Shown here one piece after another: positions 1 through 6,680 of a stretch of 64,000 bases of DNA. The notes beneath the pieces are model-generated. The model had not been told where the DNA came from. It saw nothing but the letters and a program-made list of their open reading frames with translations, and did no database searches. The stretch covers positions 1 through 64,000 of the forward strand of contig RDOB01000003.1 in NCBI GenBank assembly GCA_011364965.1, written 5' to 3'. Each line of letters begins with the position of its first letter. The stretch's first letter is position 1. The stretch comes from Candidatus Heimdallarchaeota archaeon. GTDB lineage: Archaea; Asgardarchaeota; Heimdallarchaeia; Hodarchaeales; Hodarchaeaceae. Both the position numbers and the translations under genes were made by a program.

Positions 1-460
1 AGCATCGCGATATGGACATAAGATGGTCTATAACTCTAAGAATAATATAGTAGTCTTATTTGGGGGGAATGGAATGGGATCAGGTCATGAAGAAGACACT
101 TGGGTCTTTTTTTCAAATAATAACACATGGAAAAATCTGAATCCTTCGCAAAAACCTACAGAGAGATACTGGCATTCCATGGCATATGATAGTACTCTTG
201 AACAGGTAGTCCTCTTCGGAGGCAGCAGTTTAAATATTGATAAAAATGATATCTGGGTCTACAGTTATTCTAATAACAGCTGGAGCCTCAACTATGTTCC
301 CAATTCTCCCTCACCTCGCCATTTCGCAGCTTTGGCTTATGATTCTACCCATTGTAAAGTCATTCTTTATGGAGGCAACAATGAAGCCCATAATCCTATG
401 AATGACACTTGGATATATGACTTTATTCTTAATCGTTGGGAAAAATTTAGTAATTCTTAG
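1..460 (+). CDS. Kelch-repeat protein, C-terminal part (5' end outside window)
   Basis: The reading frame is open from base 2, so the gene begins before the window and only about 152 C-terminal residues are visible. They form three kelch-type blades. Each has a conserved R..H..(M/A)xYDS segment, a VVLFGG or VILYGG strand with the double glycine, and a W.(Y/F) strand (DTWVFF, DIWVYS, DTWIYD). Kelch repeats fold into a beta-propeller that usually binds proteins or sugars. No membrane anchor or sorting tail follows the last blade. Function is unknown. In-frame residues before the first ATG at 23 (ASRYGHK) continue the repeat, which shows that this ATG is not the start. Confidence 0.85.
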   Translation, partial: ASRYGHKMVYNSKNNIVVLFGGNGMGSGHEEDTWVFFSNNNTWKNLNPSQKPTERYWHSMAYDSTLEQVVLFGGSSLNIDKNDIWVYSYSNNSWSLNYVPNSPSPRHFAALAYDSTHCKVILYGGNNEAHNPMNDTWIYDFILNRWEKFSNS

Positions 461-651
461 TTAGATAGATATTCCATGTATAAAATTGATAATAATGAAA
501 GAGGTGATTCTCTTCCCTCCTGTTATCCTGTGCTTCCTCAAGTATATCCTTTTCTACAAAGTTGGAATTTAGAATTCTTGGTTTTTTTGTAAACTCCAAG
601 TTTCCTCGCTACTCTTTTTGATTCTGAAGAAAACCTATGCGGAAGAATAAT

Positions 652-1005
652 TTAATCTTCATTCTTTTCTGATAATTCAATGATTCGCTTTTCTAAGTGT
701 TCTATTTCATTTTTCATATTTTTTATCAAATCTTGTAGGTATTCAGCCTCTTTTTCTGGTGCAAAAGGAGCTGGCCATGGATGAACATTATCTAGGTAGA
801 AAGGAGGTGGATCTATGGGATAATAACCACGACCTCTGCCCCAGCCACCGCCTCCAGCCCATCCCCGTCCATAACCTCTTCCTCGACCCCATCCCATACC
901 CATTCCTTTTGTATAACCAGGAGTTGAATAGCCAGCACAATACCCTAATCCCCGTCCAGTTCTTGATCCCCATCCTTGGGGGCCTGATCGATCTCCTCGC
1001 GGCAT
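652..1005 (-). CDS. DUF5320 family protein, Gly/Arg-rich
   Basis: This 117-residue protein begins MPRGDRSGPQGWGSRTGRG, the typical opening of DUF5320 proteins. A Gly/Arg/Trp/Tyr-rich low-complexity centre follows, then a charged C-terminal helix (about residues 85-117) that looks like a short coiled coil. An in-frame ATG three codons upstream (1014) is possible, but the family begins at MPRG. DUF5320 genes are typically found beside NifX-like and Mrp-like genes, as here, where the gene diverges from such a cluster. No catalytic residues are visible. A structural or metal-related accessory role is only inferred from context. Confidence 0.8.
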   Translation of the reverse strand: MPRGDRSGPQGWGSRTGRGLGYCAGYSTPGYTKGMGMGWGRGRGYGRGWAGGGGWGRGRGYYPIDPPPFYLDNVHPWPAPFAPEKEAEYLQDLIKNMKNEIEHLEKRIIELSEKNED

Positions 1006-1037
1006 TTTTATCATCTAAATAGCTATCGCCCAAAACC

Positions 1038-1047
1038 CTATATAAAG
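1038..1047 (-). promoter_or_regulatory. TATA box for the DUF5320 gene
   Basis: Read on the minus strand, CTTTATATAG lies about 26 bases before a predicted transcription start near 1017. That would give a leader of only about 3-12 bases before the ATG at 1014 or 1005. The spacing fits archaeal TATA-box geometry. It is a sequence match only. Confidence 0.55.
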
Positions 1048-1240
1048 TTTTTGGAACTTATAACACGTTTTCCTTGATTAAAAGTGAAAAATATCATATT
1101 CTAAGAGATAATTTCTTTCTTAATTTTGATATAAGCGATTAAAGGAGAGAATAACGCAATATAGATATGCTTTAATTTTACCTTTCTGGGCCAATGCACA
1201 TATTGCTAAATGAAATAAAGATTGAGAATTGATTTGAATA

Positions 1241-1268
1241 ATAATGCACAATGTTTATTATGCATTAT
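1241..1268. promoter_or_regulatory. Inverted repeat, candidate operator
   Basis: ATAATGCA at 1241-1248 is repeated in inverse orientation as TGCATTAT at 1261-1268, with 12 bases between. A second AT-rich palindrome (ATAATT-CAT-AATTAT) spans 1267-1281 and runs into the putative TATA element. The position directly upstream of a helix-turn-helix gene suggests an autoregulatory operator. That is an inference from location. Confidence 0.4.
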
Positions 1269-1275
1269 AATTCAT

Positions 1276-1285
1276 AATTATATAG
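1276..1285 (+). promoter_or_regulatory. Possible TATA box for the UPF0251 operon
   Basis: AATTATATAG lies about 36 bases before the proposed ATT start at 1317. Its centre predicts transcription starting near 1307, which would leave little of the AGGAG ribosome site at 1303-1307. Either initiation is slightly earlier or the true TATA element lies further upstream. Confidence 0.35.
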
Positions 1286-1316
1286 TTTCATTCAATACCT
1301 TTAGGAGAGAAAAAAT

Positions 1317-1757
1317 ATTCCTCGAGGAAGAAATCCTAGAACAATTCGCTGTGATCCAACATTTAACTATTTTAAGCCCCGTGGTATCCCATTGTCCGAT
1401 ATTAAGGACGAAGTCATTATTACATTAGAAGAATTAGAAGCAATTCGCTTAACTGATCTTGAGGGAAAAACTCAGCAGGAAGCAGGTGAAAAAATGAATA
1501 TTTCTCAGTCATCTGTATCAAGGCACCTTGACTCCGCTCATCATAAAATCGCAAAAGCTCTAGTATTAGGATTTGCCATCCAAATTGCTAATACATCTGA
1601 TTTCTTCCACTGTGATCAATGTGGTCATACTTGGTATGTATCAGAAACGATCTCTATAACTAAGGAGTGTGAAAAATGCGGATCACATGACTTTCATGTT
1701 CATAGTTCTTCGAAAGGTCAAATGAGTGAAATCAAAACACAAATATTGGAGAAATGA
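1317..1757 (+). CDS. UPF0251 (DUF134) helix-turn-helix regulator, apparent ATT start
   Basis: This is a predicted DNA-binding protein of the UPF0251/DUF134 family. The family signature FNYFKPRGIPL and the helix-turn-helix ELEAIRLTDLEGKTQQEAGEKM are both present. A C-terminal four-Cys zinc ribbon follows (CDQCG...CEKCG). The first canonical in-frame start (TTG at 1392) would delete the conserved opening PRGRNPRTIRCDPTFNYFKPRG. The frame is open only from 1305, just after a TAG, so the start must lie at 1305-1391. ATT at 1317 sits where family members have Met (M-P-R) and is 9 bases after an AGGAG. The product would be 146 residues. The 3' end overlaps the next start as ATGA. It probably regulates this operon. 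Confidence 0.8.
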   Translation: MPRGRNPRTIRCDPTFNYFKPRGIPLSDIKDEVIITLEELEAIRLTDLEGKTQQEAGEKMNISQSSVSRHLDSAHHKIAKALVLGFAIQIANTSDFFHCDQCGHTWYVSETISITKECEKCGSHDFHVHSSSKGQMSEIKTQILEK

Positions 1758-2155
1758 ATAATATGATAATCGGAATACCTTCGACAGGAAAAGCTTTGTC
1801 TTCTTCTTTTGCACAGAATTTTGGGCGATGTCCTTTTTTTATTATTTATGACACAGATACTCAGGAAATTAAAATGTCCTATGCCAATGATGCTCAAAGT
1901 GCTGCAGGTGGTGCAGGTATTCAAGCATCCCAGTCTTTAATAAATAACAAAGTGGAGGTTGTTATTGTACCTCAGGTTGGGCCAAACGCGTGGAATGTAT
2001 TAAAAGGAGCAAATGTTAGGATTTTTTCTGGCATTAGAGGATCAGTGCAAGATAATATCATAGCTTTTGAAACTGGAGAATTGACTGAAACTAGCCATGC
2101 TGATAGTTCAGGTAGAGGACGCGGAGGAAGAGGGCAAGGAAGAGGAAGATTTTAG
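1754..2155 (+). CDS. NifX/NifB-like dinitrogenase cofactor-binding family protein
   Basis: This 133-residue protein belongs to the dinitrogenase iron-molybdenum cofactor (NifX/NafY-like) family, whose members bind or carry metal clusters. It opens with the family strand MIIGIPSTG and shows the FGRCPFFIIYD segment, a conserved GGAGIQASQ loop and a VVIVPQVGPNAW core. It ends in a Gly/Arg-rich tail (SGRGRGGRGQGRGRF) like that of DUF5320. Its start overlaps the UPF0251 stop by four bases, which implies translational coupling. Orange protein (ORP) of Desulfovibrio is a known relative. The cluster bound here cannot be told from sequence. Confidence 0.88.
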   Translation: MNNMIIGIPSTGKALSSSFAQNFGRCPFFIIYDTDTQEIKMSYANDAQSAAGGAGIQASQSLINNKVEVVIVPQVGPNAWNVLKGANVRIFSGIRGSVQDNIIAFETGELTETSHADSSGRGRGGRGQGRGRF

Positions 2156-2177
2156 CCTAAATGCGGAGTGATTATGT

Positions 2178-2576
2178 TTGCGATTATGTATTCCATCTAA
2201 TACAAAAGGGGGGCTCGAGGATCAAGTAGGATATCATTTTGGTCGTGTAGATAACTACACCATTTTTGATGATGACAAAAATGAGGTTGAAATAATTAAA
2301 AATACTTCTACTCATCGAGGAGGTACAAAGTTACCCGCAGAGCTTTTAAGAGAACATAAAGTAGATATAATGATCTGTGGCGGAATTGGAAGCCGTGCAA
2401 TTCAATTATTTGAACAGTTTGGTGTTGAAATTTATGTTGATGCCCAAGGAACAGTGAAAGAAGCTATTGAACAATATAAAAACGACCAGTTGCGTATGGC
2501 TACTGATAAAGAGGCCTGTCAACAACATAAATATCGAGGAGAAGGGCAAGGATCAAATCACGAACACCACCATTAG
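2178..2576 (+). CDS. Second NifX-like cofactor-binding protein, His-rich tail
   Basis: A 132-residue paralogue of the upstream gene. It has the strand RLCIPSNTKGGLEDQVGYHFGRVDNYTIFD, a THRGG loop and the VDIMICGGIGSRAIQLFEQFGVEIY core. The C-terminus is a His-rich tail ending NHEHHH, a possible metal-binding extension. TTG at 2178 is the only acceptable start, because an in-frame TGA lies at 2169-2171. GGAG at 2165-2168 provides a ribosome site 9 bases upstream. The ATG at 2174 is out of frame. Two NifX-like proteins feeding two Fd-ATPases suggests a metallocluster carrier system; the substrate is unknown. Confidence 0.88.
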   Translation: MRLCIPSNTKGGLEDQVGYHFGRVDNYTIFDDDKNEVEIIKNTSTHRGGTKLPAELLREHKVDIMICGGIGSRAIQLFEQFGVEIYVDAQGTVKEAIEQYKNDQLRMATDKEACQQHKYRGEGQGSNHEHHH

Positions 2577-2588
2577 GGGGCATTTGAA

Positions 2589-3446
2589 ACGATCATTAGT
2601 GTCGCTTCGGGGAAGGGAGGAACAGGAAAAACTACTATTGCTGTGAATCTAGCCTTATATCTTTCATTATCCCTTTCGGTTGCACTATTCGATTTAGATG
2701 TAGAAGAACCAAACGATAATCACTTTCTTCAACTTGAATTATCCCATTTTCAGGATGTGACAATACTAAGGCCTGTTATTGACGAATCGATCTGTACACA
2801 TTGCGGAATTTGTGCAGATTTATGTGAATTCAATGCACTAGCTGTTCTTCCCTCCAACGTAATGGTTTTTAATGAATTATGCCATGGTTGCGGTTTATGT
2901 ACTCTGGCCTGCCCCGTTAAAGCGATTAAAGAAGAAAAACATGGATTAGGCGGAATTTACGTTTCCTCTGGGAGTAGTTTAAATCTAGCTTTTTATGAGG
3001 GAATATTAAATGTTGGGGAAGCAATTGCTACCCCAATAATCCACGAAATGAAAAAGATCGCATTTAAAGAAGAAAGAGAGATTATTATTCTCGATTTACC
3101 TCCTGGATCGGCATGTCCAGTAATTAAAGGCCTTTCTCAATCGGATTATGTTATATTAGTGACAGAACCAACCCCTGCAGGAGAACATGACCTTGAAATA
3201 GCTATAGAAGTAGTAAAAGAGCTTGGAATACCTTTTGGTATAGTAAACAATAGAGCAGATGTAGGAAATGACTGTATCTCTCAGCTAGCGGAGAAAAATG
3301 GATATACTATATTACTCGAAATACCTCATGATACTGAAATCTTGAAGCTATATTCTCAAGGACATGCACTTATAGGAAGAAATAAGCGTTTTGATGATAT
3401 TTTTGCAAATCTCTGGCATGAAATCAGGAGGCGAAAAATTGAGTAA
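2589..3446 (+). CDS. MinD/Mrp-family P-loop ATPase with inserted 2[4Fe-4S] ferredoxin; start codon missing
   Basis: A SIMIBI-class ATPase with the deviant Walker A motif ASGKGGTGKTT right at its N-terminus. A ferredoxin insert at about residues 60-120 carries two CxxCxxCxxxC clusters (CTHCGICADLC and CHGCGLCTLAC). A Walker-B-like IILDLPPGSACPVI follows. The first canonical start (GTG 2643) would remove the Walker A lysine, so it is wrong. Between the TAG at 2574 and that GTG there is no ATG, GTG or TTG in frame. Candidates are ACG 2589, ATC 2592 or ATT 2595 behind AGGGGG (2575-2580). Alternatively one A is missing after the TTG at 2584. The 3' end overlaps the next gene by eight bases. Confidence 0.85.
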   Translation, partial: TIISVASGKGGTGKTTIAVNLALYLSLSLSVALFDLDVEEPNDNHFLQLELSHFQDVTILRPVIDESICTHCGICADLCEFNALAVLPSNVMVFNELCHGCGLCTLACPVKAIKEEKHGLGGIYVSSGSSLNLAFYEGILNVGEAIATPIIHEMKKIAFKEEREIIILDLPPGSACPVIKGLSQSDYVILVTEPTPAGEHDLEIAIEVVKELGIPFGIVNNRADVGNDCISQLAEKNGYTILLEIPHDTEILKLYSQGHALIGRNKRFDDIFANLWHEIRRRKIE

Positions 3447-4338
3447 TAATCTTGTAAAACAGATAACAGTACTCTCAGGCAAAGGAGGAACAGGAAAAAC
3501 TACTTTTACAGCTGCTTTGGCTCAAATGTCAGCCTCTACATCAATACTAGCAGACTGTGATGTAGATGCGCCTAATCTTCACCTCTTATTAAATCCAGAA
3601 AATATCTCTTCTGAGGAATTTAGAAGTGGAAAAATTGCTATTAGAGACGCTGAAAAATGTATCAACTGTGGTAAATGTCTAGATGTGTGCAGATTCAATG
3701 CCATCTCCTCAACTTTCGATATTAATACATTAGATTGTGAGGGATGTGGAGCATGCGCTTGGATTTGTCCCACTAAAGCGATTACGATGGATTTACAATC
3801 ATCTGGTACTATTTATGTAGCAAATACTCGTTTCAGTCCTTTCATTCATGCAAGATTAAATATCGGAGCAGAGAATTCAGGTAAATTAGTTAGTGCGGTA
3901 GTTAACAGAGCAAATGACAGAGCTATAGAACTAGGTAAAGGATTGGTAATTGTTGATGGAAGTCCAGGAATTGGTTGTCCAGTAATAGCAGCTTTAACGA
4001 ATGCATATTTAGCAATCATAGTAGTTGAACCAACATCTACTGCTATCCACGATATGAAGAGAGTGATCGAATTAGTCCAATTTTTTAAATTAAAAGTAGC
4101 TGTTATTATAAATAAAGTCGATATCAGCGAGGAACAGCGTAAACGCATTGTAGATTACTGTATTGAAAGTGATATTCCAATAGTAGGAGAATTTCCCTAT
4201 AATATGCATTTTTACAAGGCAATGGTTCAAAAAGAGACAATTTTGGAACATAAAAATTTAAATTTGTCAGAAACAATGGATAAAGTTTGGATAAAAATTA
4301 AGGAGATTTTAGATCGATCGGAGATTATGAGTACTTAA
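3439..4338 (+). CDS. MinD/Mrp-family ATPase with ferredoxin insert (second copy)
   Basis: A 299-residue paralogue of the preceding ATPase. It has Walker A LSGKGGTGKTT, a switch segment ADCDVDAPNLHLLL, two [4Fe-4S] motifs (CINCGKCLDVC and CEGCGACAWIC) and the second motif IVDGSPGIGCPVI. TTG at 3439 is preferred over the ATG at 3391. It stands seven bases after a perfect AGGAGG (3426-3431), and family members start just before the Walker strand. Tandem Fd-ATPases of this kind occur in ORP-type clusters and are thought to load or move metal clusters using ATP. The stop is one base from that of the convergent receiver gene. Confidence 0.9.
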   Translation: MSNNLVKQITVLSGKGGTGKTTFTAALAQMSASTSILADCDVDAPNLHLLLNPENISSEEFRSGKIAIRDAEKCINCGKCLDVCRFNAISSTFDINTLDCEGCGACAWICPTKAITMDLQSSGTIYVANTRFSPFIHARLNIGAENSGKLVSAVVNRANDRAIELGKGLVIVDGSPGIGCPVIAALTNAYLAIIVVEPTSTAIHDMKRVIELVQFFKLKVAVIINKVDISEEQRKRIVDYCIESDIPIVGEFPYNMHFYKAMVQKETILEHKNLNLSETMDKVWIKIKEILDRSEIMST

Positions 4339-4339
4339 T

Positions 4340-4700
4340 TTAGTGTAGGATTTGAAGAATCGAAGAAAAGTTAATAGGTTTTTCAAAAAAACTGATCGCC
4401 CCTAATTTTAAGACTTTTTCTCTTATACTAAAATCAGCACTTATAAAAATTACTTTAGCTAACGGATTTATCCGTAAAATCTCTTCTAGAACCTCCAGTC
4501 CATCTTTTCGGGGCATTCGTTGATCAAGAAGAATATAATCTATTTTATTTTCTAATTCTCGAAACAATTGAATAGCTTCATCTCCATTAAAGGCCTTAGC
4601 TATCACTTCATGCCCTTCTAAGGTAAGAAATGTCTCTATAATCTCTACAATATCTTTATCGTCATCAACAATTAATATTCGGGAAATTCTGATTCACCAT
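4340..4700 (-). CDS. Single-domain response regulator, apparent +1 frameshift near start
   Basis: A stand-alone CheY-like receiver of about 120 residues. It has the acidic pocket VDDD, phospho-acceptor Asp in YILLDQRMPRKDG, Ser in FISAD, and Lys in FFEKPI. The longest frame with a canonical start (GTG 4606) lacks the first beta strand and the acidic pocket. The missing part (RILIVDDDKDIVEI) is in frame upstream but has no ATG/GTG/TTG before a TGA. The ATG at 4700, 13 bases after the kinase stop, enters this frame if one C of the CCC run (plus strand GGG 4681-4683) is removed, giving MVNQNFRILIVDDD. Either a sequence error or a real frameshift fits. Partner: the adjacent DHp protein. Confidence 0.8.
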
Positions 4701-4713
4701 TTTTATATATCGT

Positions 4714-5559
4714 TTAGAGCTTTCTAATCTCTCGAATTATATCTGATGCTTCAATACACCTTTTTTTAATAGTTTCAAGTTTTTTCATGGTACTTTCAGG
4801 AAGATTTTTTTCCATTAATAACAATGTTGTATTTCCATAGACTACCTGAGCCATATTACCTAAATCGTGGGAATACTTATCCTTAAGTTCGTTTTTATCT
4901 CTTCTTATGAGGCTATTCTCTAATTGAATAATGAAGACGACTATTATGATATGCGTTAAGATTGAAGGAGAATAATTAAGTATAATCAATATCTCATTAT
5001 TTGATTCGAATAATCCATATCCCTCTCCGATAGAGGAAGAAAAAACCACCACCAAAAATGTAATCACTGTAACTAGAAGAACGAGATAATACCACCTTAA
5101 ACTTTCTTTTAAACACTCTTTTGCTAAATCCTTTTTAATCAAGGGTATACCAAATATAACAACCATACTAGATATAAACAAAAAGAGATTTATTCCAATA
5201 GAAAGGTTGTAATCAACTATTGAGGCAATAATAGTAACAAATATAATCGAAATAGGATAGAAAAAGATGGTTTTTCTAGAGAATGAAAAAAATTCTGTTA
5301 TCAATCCAATGAGGGAAAAGTAAAACCCTAAAACATCGAGTAACACATTCAAAATTAAGAATATGATTTTTAATTCGAACAGGATCATTGCATTAGCGAT
5401 TATAGGAGAAATACTCGAAAGAATTAATAAAAACCATCCAAATGTCATGTAACCATAGCGAGGTTTTTTCAATTCAAGAAAAAAGCTGAGAGCAACTAAG
5501 AATCCAGCTAATCTTGCTAAAGAGAGCAAGATTAGACTATAAAAGACAAGTGAGTTCAT
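4714..5559 (-). CDS. Membrane histidine-kinase-like protein with DHp helix but no ATPase domain
   Basis: This 281-residue protein has about seven hydrophobic helices (residues 1-215), then a cytoplasmic helix pair with an H-box-like SHDLGNMAQVVYGN (His near residue 232) and a second helix ending IREIRKL. In an ordinary histidine kinase a HATPase_c domain of about 120 residues with N, G1 and G2 boxes would follow. Here the stop codon comes at once, and a receiver gene begins 13 bases later. The protein may act as a phosphotransfer or phosphatase partner like Spo0B, or borrow a catalytic domain from another kinase. Those roles are inference. Confidence 0.75.
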   Translation of the reverse strand: MNSLVFYSLILLSLARLAGFLVALSFFLELKKPRYGYMTFGWFLLILSSISPIIANAMILFELKIIFLILNVLLDVLGFYFSLIGLITEFFSFSRKTIFFYPISIIFVTIIASIVDYNLSIGINLFLFISSMVVIFGIPLIKKDLAKECLKESLRWYYLVLLVTVITFLVVVFSSSIGEGYGLFESNNEILIILNYSPSILTHIIIVVFIIQLENSLIRRDKNELKDKYSHDLGNMAQVVYGNTTLLLMEKNLPESTMKKLETIKKRCIEASDIIREIRKL

Positions 5560-5764
5560 ACAAATTCACTTTTACATGGTTTAGACGCTGATTTCATTTA
5601 TTTATTCTTAGGTGATGTATATACCGAATTCTCGTAATTGGTTGATTACTATTCATTCAATATTATAATTTAAAAACTATGTGAATAGTTGAATAATTTT
5701 TATAAAACCCTTCTTGAGGCGTGATATCACTTTTCGATGAGTAATAGAATTCTCAACTTGTGAA

Positions 5765-5773
5765 ACTTTATAA
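5765..5773 (+). promoter_or_regulatory. TATA box upstream of the Cys-rich membrane protein
   Basis: ACTTTATAA is centred about 43 bases before the ATG at 5812. It predicts transcription from near 5795 and a leader of about 17 bases, which contains a GGTG (5802-5805). Confidence 0.45.
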
Positions 5774-5811
5774 CTGATAATTGTGAGGTATATGCAGATT
5801 TGGTGAATTAA

Positions 5812-6678
5812 ATGTCAAGCTCTGAAGGTAATTGTTTGGATCAAGCATGTCAAAATTGTACTCAAGCGGTCTGTACTCGTTTTACTGAATCATGTACTGA
5901 GCAGTGTGAAACATCATGCCAAGAAAATTGTCAGGAAGCTTGTAATCAAGCATGCCAAAATGCCTGTAATCAAGCATGCCAAAACGCTTGTGCTAATGCT
6001 ACCTGTACTTGCGGTTCTTCCTCATCCCAAGTAATTTTTCCATTATTCAGCACTGTCATAATTCCTTTCCTCGGATTACTAATTTTAGGCTTTATTCAAG
6101 CCTTTGATCCAAGTGGACCTCTCTATTTAACTCTCTTTGGCTCTGGAGTCTTAGCTTTAAGTTTAACTGGATTTACAATTTATCCCCTTAGAACCTCAAC
6201 AACGTGCGCAAATCGATTATCAGAATATAAAACGCAATTTGGTTTTATTGGCTTCAATCATTCCCATCATTCCCCTGATTTAATCAGTATGGGTCATGAA
6301 TTCAAGTTTAAGGGAAAATACTTCTGTACAGGCTGTTATGGCATTTTGATGGGTATATGCATTTCAATAATTATAGCTATTATTTACATTACAGGTTATT
6401 TTTCCTCTGATTGGTTAAGCATCAGTTCCTTCGTAAGTGTTTCATGTTTCATACCAATAATTCTTCGTTACAAAAGCAATCATCATTTTGGATCATTATT
6501 CAGATTTCTTTCTAACAGCTTACTACCTCTTGGATGTTGCCTTGCCTTGTTATCTGCAGATCTAGCTTTTCATAGCTGGGGTTTCAATGTACTCATAGTG
6601 ATTTTAATACTAATTGCTGCTTACTTTCGCAGTATTGTAGGAAGAAATGAGAATCAAAGATCTGTAAATGACCGTTAA
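5812..6678 (+). CDS. Cys-rich N-terminal repeat membrane protein, DUF2085-like
   Basis: The first 70 or so residues carry around 20 cysteines in a C-x3-C rhythm (repeats such as CNQACQNA), which would place Cys along helix faces and could bind metal or form disulfides. Then come two hydrophobic helices (about 75-125) and a segment with HSHHS, GHEFKFKGKYFCTGCYG and further membrane helices. The CxxCYG segment resembles DUF2085 membrane proteins. No signal peptide is visible, so the Cys-rich part is probably cytoplasmic. The function is unknown. The ATG at 5812 is supported by a GGTG seven bases earlier. Confidence 0.7.
   Translation: MSSSEGNCLDQACQNCTQAVCTRFTESCTEQCETSCQENCQEACNQACQNACNQACQNACANATCTCGSSSSQVIFPLFSTVIIPFLGLLILGFIQAFDPSGPLYLTLFGSGVLALSLTGFTIYPLRTSTTCANRLSEYKTQFGFIGFNHSHHSPDLISMGHEFKFKGKYFCTGCYGILMGICISIIIAIIYITGYFSSDWLSISSFVSVSCFIPIILRYKSNHHFGSLFRFLSNSLLPLGCCLALLSADLAFHSWGFNVLIVILILIAAYFRSIVGRNENQRSVNDR
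5941..5988 (+). repeat. Two tandem 24-base coding repeats
   Basis: Two nearly identical 24-base units (5941-5964 and 5965-5988, differing at two third-codon positions) each encode CNQACQNA. They lie inside the Cys-rich region and suggest recent expansion by slippage or unequal exchange. Confidence 0.85.
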
Positions 6679-6680
6679 AT

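Larger units (their letters stand above)
1006..1316. other. Divergent intergenic region of the metal-cofactor cluster
   Basis: About 310 AT-rich bases separate the DUF5320 gene from the UPF0251 operon. They hold the minus-strand TATA box near 1043, the inverted repeat at 1241-1268 and a possible plus-strand TATA element near 1281. No conserved open frame is seen. A 68-codon frame from 1222 overlaps the true UPF0251 start region in another frame and looks spurious. Confidence 0.6.

Noticed and set aside
476..592. 38-codon plus-strand frame after the kelch gene
   Set aside because: Too short, no ribosome site, no resemblance to known proteins.
759..1022. Plus-strand open frame of 87 codons antisense to DUF5320
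   Set aside because: It is a shadow of the Gly/Arg-rich coding sequence on the minus strand, which has the family start MPRGDR and a TATA box.
788..1033. Minus-strand frame overlapping DUF5320 in another phase
   Set aside because: Arg-rich content comes from reading GGN codons out of phase; no family match.
1222..1428. 68-codon frame upstream of UPF0251
   Set aside because: It overlaps the conserved N-terminus of the UPF0251 protein in another frame.
5941..5988. Tandem 24-base repeats as a possible CRISPR array
   Set aside because: There are only two units with no spacers, and they encode an in-frame Cys repeat.
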